NCBI GenBank assembly: GCA_050181835.1
Contig: JBFXCU010000001.1
Span: 186,001-250,000, forward strand
DNA length: 64,000 nt
From: CAILZL01 sp050181835
GTDB lineage: Bacteria; Pseudomonadota; Gammaproteobacteria; Steroidobacterales; Steroidobacteraceae
Reading direction: 5' to 3'
Both the position numbers and the translations under genes were made by a program. Of the stretch, positions 35,081 through 45,048 are shown piece by piece. Numbering within the stretch: the stretch's first letter is position 1; every line of letters starts with the position of its first letter. The notes under the pieces were generated by a model. It was not told the origin of the DNA. It was given only the letters and a program-made list of their open reading frames with translations, and ran no database searches.

Positions 35081-36445
35081 TTAACCCTTGGATGTCGGAC
35101 GCTTCCATCCCTTGAGCGTTACCTGACGGGCGCGCGCTAGCGTAAGCTTTCCGGCGGGAGCATCCTTGGAGAGAGTGGATCCAGCACCGGTATTGGCACC
35201 CGCACCTATTTTTATGGGCGCGATCAACATTGATCCCGAACCGACGAAGGCGTTATCACCAATCTCGGTACGCCACTTATTCACGCCATCGTAATTAACC
35301 GTAACGGTACCCGCGCCGATATTGACTCGCTCACCCACCGTGGCATCGCCGATGTAGGTAAGATGATTAGCCTTACTGCCTGATCCTATCTGACTCTTCT
35401 TAACTTCAACGAAATTGCCAATATGGACATGATCGGCCAACTGCGCTTCAGGTCGCAAGCGCGCAAATGGACCAATATTGCAGCTAGGGCCAACAATGGC
35501 GGTATCTACAACACAATTTGGAAACAGCTCAGTGCCTGCGCCGATACGGCTATTTTTAATGTAGCAATTAGGGCCAATACGTACACCATCATCAAGATGC
35601 ACCTCACCTACCAATACCGCGTTCACATCAATGAACACATCCTTGCCCACCGTAACCTGACCACGAATGTCTATGCGCACAGGATCAGCCAAGGTTGCAC
35701 CCTGCAACATCAGATCCCGTGCCCGCCAGCCGCGCAAGCAAGCTTCAACCTGTGCCAGCTGTAGTTTGTCGTTGACACCTAGCACTTCAGCCTCGCTAGG
35801 GGCCAACACTGCTTCTACTACTACGTCCTCCCGTACCGCCATAGTGACAATATCAGTGAGATAGTATTCACCCTGCGCGTTATCATTCTTTAATTGCGAC
35901 AGCCAGCGTTTCAATTGTCCTGCCTTGGCGGCCAACAGTCCGGTATTAGCCTCATCGATCTGTCGTTCCTTGGTGTTCGCATCTTTGTGTTCAACGATGC
36001 GCACGACCTGCCCAGCATTATTACGGAGGATACGGCCATAACCTGTGGGATCGACCAGTTTCACGCTTAATAGGCCCAACGCTCCCCGTGCCACAGACTC
36101 CAACAAGGGCTGTAAAGTGTGCGGTCGAGTCAGGGGGACATCGCCGTACAACACCAGCACGGTTTGCTCATCGGCAATCTTCGGCATGGCCTGCGCCAGT
36201 GCATGACCAGTACCCAGTTGTTCGGCTTGTAACACCCAGTTGATTGACTGGTCAGCAAAGGCGGCGCGCACTTGCTCGCCACCATGGCCATACACCACAT
36301 GAATATCAGCCGCACCCATGGCACTGGCGGTGTTAAGTACATGCCCTAATAAAGGCACCCCCGCCAGCGGCTGTAACACCTTGGGTAGATTCGAGCACAT
36401 GCGCTTGCCTTGACCGGCAGCGAGAATGACGATGGATAAAGACAT
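35081..36445 (-). CDS. glmU: Bifunctional UDP-N-acetylglucosamine pyrophosphorylase / GlcN-1-P acetyltransferase
   Basis: A 454-residue enzyme. The N-terminal uridyltransferase shows LAAGQGKRMCSNLPKVLQPLAG and VLYGDVPLT; the C-terminal half is a left-handed beta helix of hexapeptide repeats (about 250-430) with GNFVEVKKSQIG and NYDGVNKWRTEIGD, the acetyltransferase active region. It supplies UDP-GlcNAc to MurA and lipopolysaccharide synthesis. It is followed by glmS and preceded by the ATP synthase operon and its terminator, the common atp-glmU-glmS order. Confidence 0.98.
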   Translation of the reverse strand: MSLSIVILAAGQGKRMCSNLPKVLQPLAGVPLLGHVLNTASAMGAADIHVVYGHGGEQVRAAFADQSINWVLQAEQLGTGHALAQAMPKIADEQTVLVLYGDVPLTRPHTLQPLLESVARGALGLLSVKLVDPTGYGRILRNNAGQVVRIVEHKDANTKERQIDEANTGLLAAKAGQLKRWLSQLKNDNAQGEYYLTDIVTMAVREDVVVEAVLAPSEAEVLGVNDKLQLAQVEACLRGWRARDLMLQGATLADPVRIDIRGQVTVGKDVFIDVNAVLVGEVHLDDGVRIGPNCYIKNSRIGAGTELFPNCVVDTAIVGPSCNIGPFARLRPEAQLADHVHIGNFVEVKKSQIGSGSKANHLTYIGDATVGERVNIGAGTVTVNYDGVNKWRTEIGDNAFVGSGSMLIAPIKIGAGANTGAGSTLSKDAPAGKLTLARARQVTLKGWKRPTSKG

Positions 36446-36573
36446 CGCGGGATTCCTTTTAACTCAATAGTTGCTTGGCGACTTTAGGCCGCCCTGCTCC
36501 TTAGAACAAGTCGGCCACTGCGCCCCTGCTCTTAGAGCTTGCATCCAGTACCATCGGCATCAAAAGATGGTGG

Positions 36574-36611
36574 CAAACAAAAACGCGCCCGGAAAAACTC
36601 TGCGGGCGCGT
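36574..36611 (-). terminator. Rho-independent terminator of the ATP synthase operon
   Basis: ACGCGCCCG (36583-36591) pairs perfectly with CGGGCGCGT (36603-36611). Read on the minus strand the stem is followed by a T-rich run (TTTTTGTTTG). It lies about 40 bp after the atpC stop. Confidence 0.9.
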
Positions 36612-36649
36612 GCTGTCATTACTCTAAGGTACTTGACCAGGCTTTGTCG

Positions 36650-37066
36650 TTATTTAAGTTCGCGCAAACGCTTAATGGCTTTGAGCTGTGCAACAGCGCG
36701 TAACAGTTCAGCCTGTGCTTCGGCCAGTTCCATAGTGTCACCACGATTCGCTAGTGCTTCTTCGGCACGCTGCTTGGCTTGCAATGCCGCTGCCTCATCC
36801 AGATCCTTGGCGCGAATGGCCGTATCCGCCAGCACGGTTACCAAGTGCGGCTGCACTTCCAGCGCACCACCGGATACATATACATGCTGCTCTTCACCAG
36901 AGGGCAATTGCACGCGTAGTTCGCCCGCTCGCAAGGTTGTCAGCAATGGCGCATGACGCGGCGCAATGCCAATATCACCGAGCTGCGCCGGTGCGAATAC
37001 CATTGCAGCCTCGCCACTAAATATTTCGCCTTCAGCGCTAACGACTTCGACTTGTATGGTGGCCAT
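36650..37066 (-). CDS. atpC: F1Fo ATP synthase subunit epsilon
   Basis: A 138-residue central-stalk subunit with an N-terminal beta sandwich (QVEVVSAEGEIFSGEAAMV, GDIGIAPRHAPLLT) and a C-terminal two-helix region that can inhibit ATP hydrolysis. Last gene of the operon, 29 bp after atpD, followed by the terminator. Confidence 0.96.
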   Translation of the reverse strand: MATIQVEVVSAEGEIFSGEAAMVFAPAQLGDIGIAPRHAPLLTTLRAGELRVQLPSGEEQHVYVSGGALEVQPHLVTVLADTAIRAKDLDEAAALQAKQRAEEALANRGDTMELAEAQAELLRAVAQLKAIKRLRELK

Positions 37067-37095
37067 TAGTGTTACTTGTTTACCCTAGTCTTAGC

Positions 37096-38514
37096 TTATT
37101 GCAGAGTCTTGGCCTTCTCGGCCACTTCTTCGATCGAACCTACCATGTAGAAAGCCTGTTCTGGCAAGTGATCGTAGTCACCCGCAAGAACGCCCTTGAA
37201 ACCACGGATAGTGTCTTTCAGTGACACATACTTACCGGGACTGCCGGTAAATATTTCGGCCACATGGAACGGCTGCGACAAGAAGCGTTGAATTTTACGT
37301 GCGCGTGATACCGACAGTTTGTCTTCTTCCGACAATTCATCCATACCCAGAATCGCGATGATGTCCTGTAACTCTTTATAGCGCTGCAACACAGCCTGTA
37401 CGCCACGCGCAACATTGTAATGCTCTTCACCGATCACCAGCGGATCGAGTTGGCGACTGGTGGAATCCAGAGGATTCACTGCCGGATAAATACCCAGTGC
37501 GGCGATCTGGCGATCCAACACAACTGTCGCATCCAAGTGGGCGAAGGTGGTGGCAGGAGAAGGATCAGTGTAGTCATCGGCTGGGACGTATACGGCCTGA
37601 ATCGACGTAATCGAACCGGTTTTGGTAGAAGTGATGCGCTCTTGCAGCACACCCATTTCTTCAGCCAGTGTTGGCTGGTAACCCACGGCAGACGGCATAC
37701 GTCCGAGCAACGCGGATACTTCGGTACCGGCCAGAGTGTAACGATAAATGTTATCGACAAAGAACAGCACATCCCGGCCCTTGCCGTTGGCTTGCTTTTC
37801 ATCACGGAAGTATTCGGCCATGGTCAGACCGGTCAAGGCCACGCGCAGACGGCAGCCCGGTGGCTCATTCATTTGACCGTACACCATCGCCACTTTTGAC
37901 TCAGTGAGATCATCCAGCTTGATAACGCCGGACTCGGCCATCTCGTGATAGAAGTCGTTACCTTCACGAGTACGCTCACCTACGCCGGCGAACACTGACA
38001 AACCCGAGTGCGCTTTGGCGATGTTGTTAATCAACTCCAGCATGTTCACGGTCTTGCCTACACCGGCACCGCCGAACAAACCAATCTTGCCGCCCTTGGC
38101 GAACGGCACTAGCAAGTCGATCACCTTGATACCCGTTTCCAGTAGATCCTGTCCGCCAGTTTGTTCATCGTAAGCAGGGGCTGGGCGATGAATAGGCCAG
38201 TACGCCTCAGCTTGCACTGGACCACGCTCGTCTTGAGGAGCGCCTAGTACATCCATGATGCGGCCCAAGGTGGCCTTACCTACCGGTACCGAGATTGGCT
38301 GACCCGTCGCTTCAACAGCCAAACCGCGCTGCAGACCTTCGGACACACCCATGGCAATGGTGCGCACCACGCCGTCGCCCATTTGCATTTGCACTTCCAG
38401 CGTCAAGTCGTTATCGACGAGCTTTAACGCTTCGTACACTTTGGGAATACTCTCGCGTGGAAATTCCACATCGATCACCGGGCCGATGATTTGTACGATT
38501 TTGCCGGTTGCCAT
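37096..38514 (-). CDS. atpD: F1Fo ATP synthase subunit beta
   Basis: A 472-residue catalytic subunit. The Walker A motif is GGAGVGKT, with the catalytic Glu in GVGERTREGND and the Walker B Asp in VLFFVDNIYRYT; the DELSEEDKL motif of the C-terminal domain is present. A 134-bp AT-rich gap separates it from atpG, longer than the other gaps in the operon. Confidence 0.98.
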   Translation of the reverse strand: MATGKIVQIIGPVIDVEFPRESIPKVYEALKLVDNDLTLEVQMQMGDGVVRTIAMGVSEGLQRGLAVEATGQPISVPVGKATLGRIMDVLGAPQDERGPVQAEAYWPIHRPAPAYDEQTGGQDLLETGIKVIDLLVPFAKGGKIGLFGGAGVGKTVNMLELINNIAKAHSGLSVFAGVGERTREGNDFYHEMAESGVIKLDDLTESKVAMVYGQMNEPPGCRLRVALTGLTMAEYFRDEKQANGKGRDVLFFVDNIYRYTLAGTEVSALLGRMPSAVGYQPTLAEEMGVLQERITSTKTGSITSIQAVYVPADDYTDPSPATTFAHLDATVVLDRQIAALGIYPAVNPLDSTSRQLDPLVIGEEHYNVARGVQAVLQRYKELQDIIAILGMDELSEEDKLSVSRARKIQRFLSQPFHVAEIFTGSPGKYVSLKDTIRGFKGVLAGDYDHLPEQAFYMVGSIEEVAEKAKTLQ

Positions 38515-38648
38515 TTAATAAAACCTCTTCAGTTTGGACTGTGGGCTGTCGCCAAAACCCAAGACAAGCACCACATATCCAATCGTTAAAAACTACACTC
38601 GAATATTCAATCTGCTTCGCCGATAGTCCATAGCCTACGGCCTAAAGC

Positions 38649-39518
38649 CTAACCTTCTACTGCTGCTGCGCCGCCGACGATTTCCGAGAGCTCTTTGGTA
38701 ATCGAGGCTTGGCGAGCCTTGTTATAAATCTGCTGCAATTCGCCGATCATGTCGCCCGCATTGTCGGTAGCGCTCTTCATCGCCACCATACGTGCCGCCA
38801 TTTCACAGGCCACATTTTCTACCGAGCCTTGATACACCTGCGATTCGATATAGCGCATTAACACACTGTCCAGCAGATCTGCTGCAGATGGCTCATAGAT
38901 GTAATCCCACAGCTTTTGTAGCCTATCCTCGTCTTCAGTTACCACCGGCAATAGCTGTGTCACCGTTGGCTTCTGCGTCATGCTGTTGACGAACACATTG
39001 TTCACTACAAACAGCCGATCCAATTTACCTTCGCGATACATATCGAGCATCACTTTCACATTACCGATCAAGTCGGCTACGTGTGGATGATCACCCAGAT
39101 GCGTCACCGTGCCCAGCGTCTCAATATTTTTGATGCGACGGAAAAACTGCACTGCCTTCGAGCCTATCAGGCTCAACGATACTGAACAGCCACGCGCCTG
39201 CCATTCACGCATCGCCATCAAGGTGGTTTTGAATAAATTCGCGTTCAAACCACCGCACAGACCGCGATCCGTACTCACAATAATAAAGCCTACTGATTTA
39301 GCTTCGCGCTCAATCATGTAGGGATGCTTGAAATCCGGATTGGCCAAGCGCAGGTGGCCGATGACGCGCCGAATGCGTTCCGCATAGGGACGCGATGCGC
39401 GCATGCGATCCTGTGCTTTGCGCATCTTGCTGGCAGCCACCATCTGCATGGCCTTGGTGATCTTCTGAGTATTCTTGATACTCGCGATCTTGGTACGAAT
39501 TTCTTTAGTGCCGGGCAT
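38649..39518 (-). CDS. atpG: F1Fo ATP synthase subunit gamma
   Basis: A 289-residue rotor shaft. The N-terminal helix IRTKIASIKNTQKITKAMQMVAASKMRKAQ and the C-terminal helix ending in TKELSEIVGGAAAV form the coiled coil that turns inside alpha3beta3. The Rossmann-like middle has TDRGLCGGLNANLFK. Normal length and position between atpA and atpD. Confidence 0.98.
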   Translation of the reverse strand: MPGTKEIRTKIASIKNTQKITKAMQMVAASKMRKAQDRMRASRPYAERIRRVIGHLRLANPDFKHPYMIEREAKSVGFIIVSTDRGLCGGLNANLFKTTLMAMREWQARGCSVSLSLIGSKAVQFFRRIKNIETLGTVTHLGDHPHVADLIGNVKVMLDMYREGKLDRLFVVNNVFVNSMTQKPTVTQLLPVVTEDEDRLQKLWDYIYEPSAADLLDSVLMRYIESQVYQGSVENVACEMAARMVAMKSATDNAGDMIGELQQIYNKARQASITKELSEIVGGAAAVEG

Positions 39519-39561
39519 GTCGTTGCTTCATTTAGACTGATAGGAGGCTTACCGCCAACTA

Positions 39562-41100
39562 TTAGTACGACCCTGAGACGGCAAATTCGTCACAAATCTT
39601 CTTCAGCGTCGCTTCAAATTTTTTCAACACGGGTTCAGCATTGATCGCATCAATATCGGCCTTAAAACTAGTCTTGGCGAAACTCTGCAGGGCAACTTCA
39701 AAGTCACCCACTTTCTTGCGATCCACCTTATCCATGTAGCCATTGTTGACGGCATAAATGGACAGCGCCATTTCTGCTACCGACATCGGTGCGTATTGCT
39801 TCTGCTTCATCAGCTCGGTAACGCGCACACCGCGATCCAGCTGTTTACGCGTTGCTTCATCGAGATCGGAAGCGAACTGCGAGAACGCAGCCAACTCACG
39901 ATACTGTGCCAACGCCAAGCGAATGCCGCCACCAAGACGCTTAATAATATCTGTCTGCGCTGAACCGCCGACGCGCGAAACTGAAATACCCGCGTTCATT
40001 GCGGGGCGCACACCAGCATTAAACAAATCAGATTCAAGGAAAATTTGTCCGTCGGTAATCGAAATTACGTTAGTTGGTACGAACGCCGTCACATCACCCG
40101 CTTGGGTTTCAATGATTGGCAGCCCGGTTAATGAACCAGTCTTGCCTTTAACGCGGCCATTGGTGGCTTTCTCAACATATTCTTCGTTGACGCGTGCAGA
40201 GCGCTCCAACAGTCGTGAGTGCAAATAGAACACATCGCCTGGATACGCTTCGCGGCCTGGTGGACGACGCAGCAACAAGGAAATCTGTCGGTACGCCCAT
40301 GCCTGCTTGGTCAAGTCATCATAAATGACCAACGCGTCTTCGCCCTGATCCATGAAGTACTCACCCATCGCGCAACCCGCATACGGTGCGAGGTACTGCA
40401 TGGCTGCCGGTGCGGAAGCGGAAGCAGCAACGATAATGGTGTGACCCATCGCGCCATGCTCTTCAAGCTTGCGCACCACGTTGGCAATCGACGATTGCTT
40501 CTGACCAATGGCAACGTAAATACATTTAATGCCACTGGCTTTCTGATTGATGATGGTGTCGATGGCCATGGCGGTCTTGCCGGTCTGGCGATCACCAATG
40601 ATCAACTCACGTTGACCACGACCGACGGGTACCATGGAATCAACCGCTTTATATCCCGTCTGTACTGGTTGATTCACCGATTTACGATAAATAACGCCCG
40701 GCGCAACGCGCTCAATCGGCGCTTGGCGTGTAGCCTTAATCGCACCCTTACCATCGATTGGGTTGCCCAAGGCGTCGACCACGCGACCGAGAAGGCCTTC
40801 GCCCACTGGCACTTCCAGAATGCGACCAGTAGTTTTTACCGTATCGCCTTCAACGATCTGTTTGTATTCACCCAGCACCACAGTACCGACTGAATCCCGC
40901 TCCAGATTTAACGCCAGACCAAAGCTGTCACCGGGGAATTCCAGCATTTCACCGTACTTCACGTCGGCCAGACCATGCACGCGCACGATACCGTCGGTGA
41001 CGGATACCACGGTGCCTACATTGCGATCCTCGCTTGCAGCGGACAACTTCGCGATGCGATTCTTGATCAGATCACTAACTTCAGATGCCTTGATGGACAT
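39562..41100 (-). CDS. atpA: F1Fo ATP synthase subunit alpha
   Basis: A 512-residue non-catalytic nucleotide-binding subunit. Walker A is GDRQTGKTAMA; the arginine finger region RVGGSAQTDIIKRL is present. The ATG at 41100 has GAGG 7 nt upstream, which decides it over the ATG two codons earlier. Position between atpH and atpG. Confidence 0.98.
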   Translation of the reverse strand: MSIKASEVSDLIKNRIAKLSAASEDRNVGTVVSVTDGIVRVHGLADVKYGEMLEFPGDSFGLALNLERDSVGTVVLGEYKQIVEGDTVKTTGRILEVPVGEGLLGRVVDALGNPIDGKGAIKATRQAPIERVAPGVIYRKSVNQPVQTGYKAVDSMVPVGRGQRELIIGDRQTGKTAMAIDTIINQKASGIKCIYVAIGQKQSSIANVVRKLEEHGAMGHTIIVAASASAPAAMQYLAPYAGCAMGEYFMDQGEDALVIYDDLTKQAWAYRQISLLLRRPPGREAYPGDVFYLHSRLLERSARVNEEYVEKATNGRVKGKTGSLTGLPIIETQAGDVTAFVPTNVISITDGQIFLESDLFNAGVRPAMNAGISVSRVGGSAQTDIIKRLGGGIRLALAQYRELAAFSQFASDLDEATRKQLDRGVRVTELMKQKQYAPMSVAEMALSIYAVNNGYMDKVDRKKVGDFEVALQSFAKTSFKADIDAINAEPVLKKFEATLKKICDEFAVSGSY

Positions 41101-41179
41101 GTACATTCCTCGCAGAGACTCAGATTACTGAGCATGTGGCCTGCTTTGATAAATCCAATAAAAATTCAAATACTAAAAT

Positions 41180-41716
41180 TCAATTCGTCACTACAGCTGT
41201 CAGACGTGACAGACGATCTTTAACCGTACCGTCAATCACCAGATCGCCATAGCGCACTACGGCACCACCCATCAGAGTGGCATCAATCGAGCAGTGCAAA
41301 CGCACTTCGCGATTGAGACGAACCTTGAGCGCCGCTATCAAGCGTTGTTGTTGTGGCTGATCCAACGCCATGGCCGAAGTGACTTCAACATCGGCGACGC
41401 TTTCTGCCTCAGCACGCATAGTTTCATACATCACGGCAATGTACGGCAGCAAGCCAACTCGCCCGTTCTGCGCCAGTGTGGTAATAAAATTACGCGCCGA
41501 TGGATCAAGACGTTCGCCCGCCACATCAGTGATCAACTCCACCACTTGCGCCGCCGTCACACGCGGATGATTTAGTAAGCGAATGACCGATGGATCACTG
41601 GCAACGGCCGCTGCAATCGCTAACGATTCCGACCATTGTGGAAATTGACCGTGGCTGCGCGCGAACTCGAACGCAGCGCGCGCATAGGGTCGAGCGATGG
41701 TTGCTTTTTCAGCCAT
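41180..41716 (-). CDS. atpH: F1Fo ATP synthase subunit delta
   Basis: A 178-residue peripheral-stalk subunit linking F1 alpha to the b dimer. It opens with ARPYARAAFEFA and ends with VRYGDLVIDGTVKDRLSRL, the two conserved ends of the family. It lies 9 bp after atpF and 79 bp before atpA. Confidence 0.96.
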   Translation of the reverse strand: MAEKATIARPYARAAFEFARSHGQFPQWSESLAIAAAVASDPSVIRLLNHPRVTAAQVVELITDVAGERLDPSARNFITTLAQNGRVGLLPYIAVMYETMRAEAESVADVEVTSAMALDQPQQQRLIAALKVRLNREVRLHCSIDATLMGGAVVRYGDLVIDGTVKDRLSRLTAVVTN

Positions 41717-41725
41717 GCAAGCCTC

Positions 41726-42217
41726 TTAAGCCTTTACGCCAGTGGTTTCAATGGAACGCGCCAGCTGCTCAATCAAATCCGCGTGCGAACGCGCATCGAT
41801 TTCGCGACCGAGAATTTGCGCTGCACCGGCCACTGCCAGGGCACCCACCTCGGCACGCAGTTGTTCACGAACGCGGCCTTTTTCCAGCGCGACTTCCTGC
41901 CGGGCATCTGCCACCAGCCGCTGACCTTCGGCTACTGCCGTGCCCTTAGCTTCGTCAACCATTTCCGTGGAACGACGATGCGCTTGATCAACAATCTTGC
42001 TGGCTTGAACACGGGCTTCTTTGACGATGTCAGCTGCTGAAGTCTGTGCTTCAGCCAAGCTTTTTTCGCCCTTATCAGCTGCGGCCAAACCGTCGGCAAT
42101 CTTGCGTTGACGCTCTTCAATCGCCGCAATCAACGGCGGCCAAATGAACTTCATCGTGACCCAACCAAGGATCAGCAAGACCAGTGACTGGATAAAGAGT
42201 GTTGCAGTTAGATTCAT
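41726..42217 (-). CDS. atpF: F1Fo ATP synthase subunit b
   Basis: A 163-residue peripheral stalk. One N-terminal membrane helix (about 5-25, LFIQSLVLLILGWVTMKFIW) is followed by the conserved PPLIAAIEERQRKIADGL and a long Ala/Glu/Lys-rich helix that forms the dimer. A single b-type gene, so the stalk is a homodimer as in E. coli. Confidence 0.96.
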   Translation of the reverse strand: MNLTATLFIQSLVLLILGWVTMKFIWPPLIAAIEERQRKIADGLAAADKGEKSLAEAQTSAADIVKEARVQASKIVDQAHRRSTEMVDEAKGTAVAEGQRLVADARQEVALEKGRVREQLRAEVGALAVAGAAQILGREIDARSHADLIEQLARSIETTGVKA

Positions 42218-42321
42218 AGGAACCTGAGACCTATCTTAGGCAGCGCCGTAAGGCACAACTTCATAATCGAACGGGCCAGTAAGCGAATCAGCCACGCAGG
42301 TAATGCGTGACGATTACATAC

Positions 42322-42564
42322 CTAGACCGGGAATGGACTGGCTGTCGCGAACCACAACGCAATACCGGTACCGATAATGAAGGCCGCGTCAATCAGACCG
42401 AGCAACAGGAACACTTTGGTCTGCAATACGTTCATCAGTTCAGGTTGGCGTGCCGATGCTTCAATGTACTTGCCGGCCATCATGCCGATACCAATACACG
42501 CACCCAAGGCACCAAGACCAATTATCAGACCGCAGGCGAGTGCGACAAACGCAACATTCGTCAT
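42322..42564 (-). CDS. atpE: F1Fo ATP synthase subunit c
   Basis: An 80-residue two-helix rotor ring subunit. The Gly-rich first helix (GLIIGLGALGACIGIG), the polar loop ARQPEL and the ion-binding carboxylate Asp in GLIDAAFIIGTGIAL are visible. Asp in place of Glu and the absence of the Gln/Ser sodium ligands suggest proton coupling. GGAG lies 7 nt upstream of the ATG. Confidence 0.97.
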   Translation of the reverse strand: MTNVAFVALACGLIIGLGALGACIGIGMMAGKYIEASARQPELMNVLQTKVFLLLGLIDAAFIIGTGIALWFATASPFPV

Positions 42565-42629
42565 GTGTGTTCTCCGTTAGAACCTAAGTAGTAGTGAAAG
42601 AAACCAAAACCATCAAAAAACAGCAAGAA

Positions 42630-43508
42630 TCAATGCTTGTCATGCGCCTGACCAATGTAAACCAAGGTCAACATCATGAAAATGAACGCCTGCAGCAAGA
42701 CAATCAGGACGTGGAAGACCGCCCAGATCGTACCGGTAAACAAATGTAGGCCAATACCCAGCACAGTGCCGCTGGCACCCAGCCCTGCGATCAAGAAGAA
42801 TATCAGCTCGCCCGCATACATGTTGCCGTACAAACGCATACCATGCGACAGAGTATTAGAAATGTATTCCACACAATTCATCGCCAGGTTCACCACCGCC
42901 AACAGCAGCGCGCCAACCCAAGTCAAAGGGTTAGCAGTAATCTTGGCCATACCAAATGGCGCGCACAGTAGCTGATGCACGTATCCACCGACGCCCTTGA
43001 TTTTTATGTTGTAGTAGAACACCAGCAGCAATACGCCCAGCGACATGCCCATAGTGCCATTGATGTCGGCGGTAACCAGTGGACGTAGGTAGTGCACACC
43101 GAATACATACTCACCAATCCACGGCAACCAGTCCACCGGCAACAAATCGATGGCATTCATTGCCGTCACCCAAGCAAAAATGGTCAGCGCTAGTGGCGCC
43201 ACGTAATCAAGCTTACCGTGCACCAAGCTCTTGGCCTGATCGTTCACCCACTCCAGCAACAATTCGACCGCCAACTGAAACTTACCGGGCACCCCCGCAG
43301 TGGCACGCGAGGCGGCCATGCGCAAGGGAATCAGCACGAGCGCGGCACAGAGAAAGGAGAAAAACAGCGTGTCCAAATGCAATACGGAAAAATCAAACAG
43401 CCCACCAGCTTCTTGGTTGGACAGGTGAGTCAGATGGTGCTTGATGTAGCCAGCCATGGTTTCTTCAACCGCGCCGCCTTCATGTACCGCTGTTTCAATC
43501 TCAGCCAT
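42630..43508 (-). CDS. atpB: F1Fo ATP synthase subunit a
   Basis: A 292-residue stator with five to six helices forming the proton half-channels. The essential Arg is in LSHGMRLYGNMYAGE, and FAWVTAMNAIDLLPVDWLP is the typical helix-2 region. The start is set at ATG 43508 (MAEIETAV); a longer frame would overlap atpI, and an internal ATG at 43457 (MAGYIKHHL) is a possible alternative. The gap to atpI is 5 bp. Confidence 0.95.
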   Translation of the reverse strand: MAEIETAVHEGGAVEETMAGYIKHHLTHLSNQEAGGLFDFSVLHLDTLFFSFLCAALVLIPLRMAASRATAGVPGKFQLAVELLLEWVNDQAKSLVHGKLDYVAPLALTIFAWVTAMNAIDLLPVDWLPWIGEYVFGVHYLRPLVTADINGTMGMSLGVLLLVFYYNIKIKGVGGYVHQLLCAPFGMAKITANPLTWVGALLLAVVNLAMNCVEYISNTLSHGMRLYGNMYAGELIFFLIAGLGASGTVLGIGLHLFTGTIWAVFHVLIVLLQAFIFMMLTLVYIGQAHDKH

Positions 43509-43513
43509 TCTTC

Positions 43514-43903
43514 TTAATCTCTTTCCTGCCCCAAATTCCGACCGCCTAACAGCACAGTCAGCCAGTAAATCGCCAAACTGCACACCAAACCAATCAAGAC
43601 TGCGGGCGGAGTCAAGGCCGTGGATCGTAATGCAACCACCAACAGCGCCACCACCAAACCCGTTTTGATAAACCAGTTACCGAACAAACTCAGCACTGTC
43701 GCCGGTCGCGTCGGCTGCAAACTATGCTTGACCAACACGAACACCAAATACCCAGTAGCAACCAAGCCGATACCGGAACCCACCAATACCGACCTCACCG
43801 CCTGACCATGGTAAAACCACGCAGCGCCTGCCGCTAACAAGACCAAACCCGCCAGCTGCCACCCTAGAATTCGCAGCGCCTGCCGCATTGCTGAATTCAA
43901 CAT
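43514..43903 (-). CDS. atpI: ATP synthase subunit I
   Basis: A 129-residue membrane protein with four predicted helices, first gene of the atp operon. AtpI proteins assist assembly of the c ring or Mg2+ uptake, and are not part of the finished enzyme. GSGIGLVATGYLVFVLVK and the final IYWLTVLLG fit the gammaproteobacterial form. It is identified partly by position. Confidence 0.88.
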   Translation of the reverse strand: MLNSAMRQALRILGWQLAGLVLLAAGAAWFYHGQAVRSVLVGSGIGLVATGYLVFVLVKHSLQPTRPATVLSLFGNWFIKTGLVVALLVVALRSTALTPPAVLIGLVCSLAIYWLTVLLGGRNLGQERD

Positions 43904-43985
43904 ACGCTCGCACGCGACTCCATGGGTGACCCAGCCAAGGGTAAACCCAATACATCAATCTGTTTGGCTTGACCGAAGCCGCAGA

Positions 43986-44014
43986 ATTATAGAGTGCGAT
44001 TCCGAGTGCAGCAA
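43986..44014 (-). promoter_or_regulatory. Candidate sigma-70 promoter of the ATP synthase operon
   Basis: On the minus strand TTGCTG (44014-44009) and a perfect TATAAT (43991-43986) are separated by 17 bp. Transcription would start near 43980, about 77 nt upstream of atpI. Confidence 0.6.
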
Positions 44015-44066
44015 CCAAAGTTAAGAGATTGTTGTTGGCAAATGGCGCATTACTCATGCATTTTGG

Positions 44067-44963
44067 TTATTGCATGTGCGCCAAAATGCCATCCAGCTCA
44101 TCCAGATTGTTGTAACTGATTACCAACTTGCCTCCACCTTTGGCGGAGTGCTGCAATTGTACTTTGGCACCCAATTTGTCAGCCAAATCACCCTCCAGAC
44201 GTTTTATGTTGGGATCAAAATGCGGCGCTGCCGGACTGGGCTCAAATTGAGCTTTCTCCATCCGCCGCACTAGCGCCTCAGTATCACGCACCGACAAGCT
44301 TTTTTTCGCTACTAATGCCCCGACCTCAACCTGGCGGCGAGCACTACTTAACCCCAACAAAGCACGTGCATGACCCATTTCCAGCTCACCACGCCCTAAC
44401 TGCGCCTTAACCTCGTCAGCCAAATCCAGCAGACGCAATAAATTGGAAACCGCTGCACGTGAACGCCCCACCGCATCTGCGGCGGCCTGATGAGTCATCT
44501 CAAATTCTTTAATCAACCGATCCAGAGCCGTCGCTTCTTCTAGGGGATTGAGGTTTTCGCGCTGAATATTTTCGATCAGCGCCATGGCGATCGCAGCTTC
44601 ATCCGGGATGTGTCGAATCAGCGCTGGCACTTCATGCAAGCCCGCCATTTGCGCAGCCCGCCAGCGACGCTCACCAGCAATAATCTCGTAACGCAGCGAC
44701 TGACCCGGCACCGCCTCACCCAACGGACGCACCACAATCGGCTGAATAACACCTTGTACCTTGATGGAGTCTGCCAGCTCCTGCAGGGTTTCCTGATGCA
44801 TGTCCACGCGCGGCTGGTACTTACCTCGCTGCAACAAATCCACCGCCAGCCTCGCCAAATCGCCGTCGCGAGCGACCGTCGCCGCAACTAGTTCGGGAGT
44901 AGCGGCAGTCTGGCCCAGCAATGCGCCGAGGCCACGCCCTAAACTGGGACGTTTGGTGACCAT
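44067..44963 (-). CDS. parB: Chromosome partitioning protein ParB
   Basis: A 298-residue CTP-dependent DNA clamp that loads at parS and segregates the origin region. CTP-binding GERRWRAAQ and ENIQRENLNPLEEA, the helix-turn-helix (THQAAADAVGRSRAAVSNLLRLL) and the C-terminal dimerisation region are present; the N terminus RPSLGRGLGALLG is typical of chromosomal ParB. It lies 85 bp after parA. I found no clear match to the parS palindrome in this window. Confidence 0.96.
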   Translation of the reverse strand: MVTKRPSLGRGLGALLGQTAATPELVAATVARDGDLARLAVDLLQRGKYQPRVDMHQETLQELADSIKVQGVIQPIVVRPLGEAVPGQSLRYEIIAGERRWRAAQMAGLHEVPALIRHIPDEAAIAMALIENIQRENLNPLEEATALDRLIKEFEMTHQAAADAVGRSRAAVSNLLRLLDLADEVKAQLGRGELEMGHARALLGLSSARRQVEVGALVAKKSLSVRDTEALVRRMEKAQFEPSPAAPHFDPNIKRLEGDLADKLGAKVQLQHSAKGGGKLVISYNNLDELDGILAHMQ

Positions 44964-45048
44964 AAGTTATTTTAAGTGAATGACTGCAAAGAGGGTCGCA
45001 GTGTACTCGTGCGCAGCCGTAACACTCCAGCCATTATCATTCGATTAA

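Noticed and set aside
36471..36956. A 161-codon plus-strand frame after glmU
   Set aside because: Most of it is antisense to atpC and it runs through the operon terminator stem; composition is shadow-like.
40219..40893. A 224-codon open frame on the plus strand
   Set aside because: It lies wholly antisense to atpA, which is complete and conserved; the translation has no recognisable domain.
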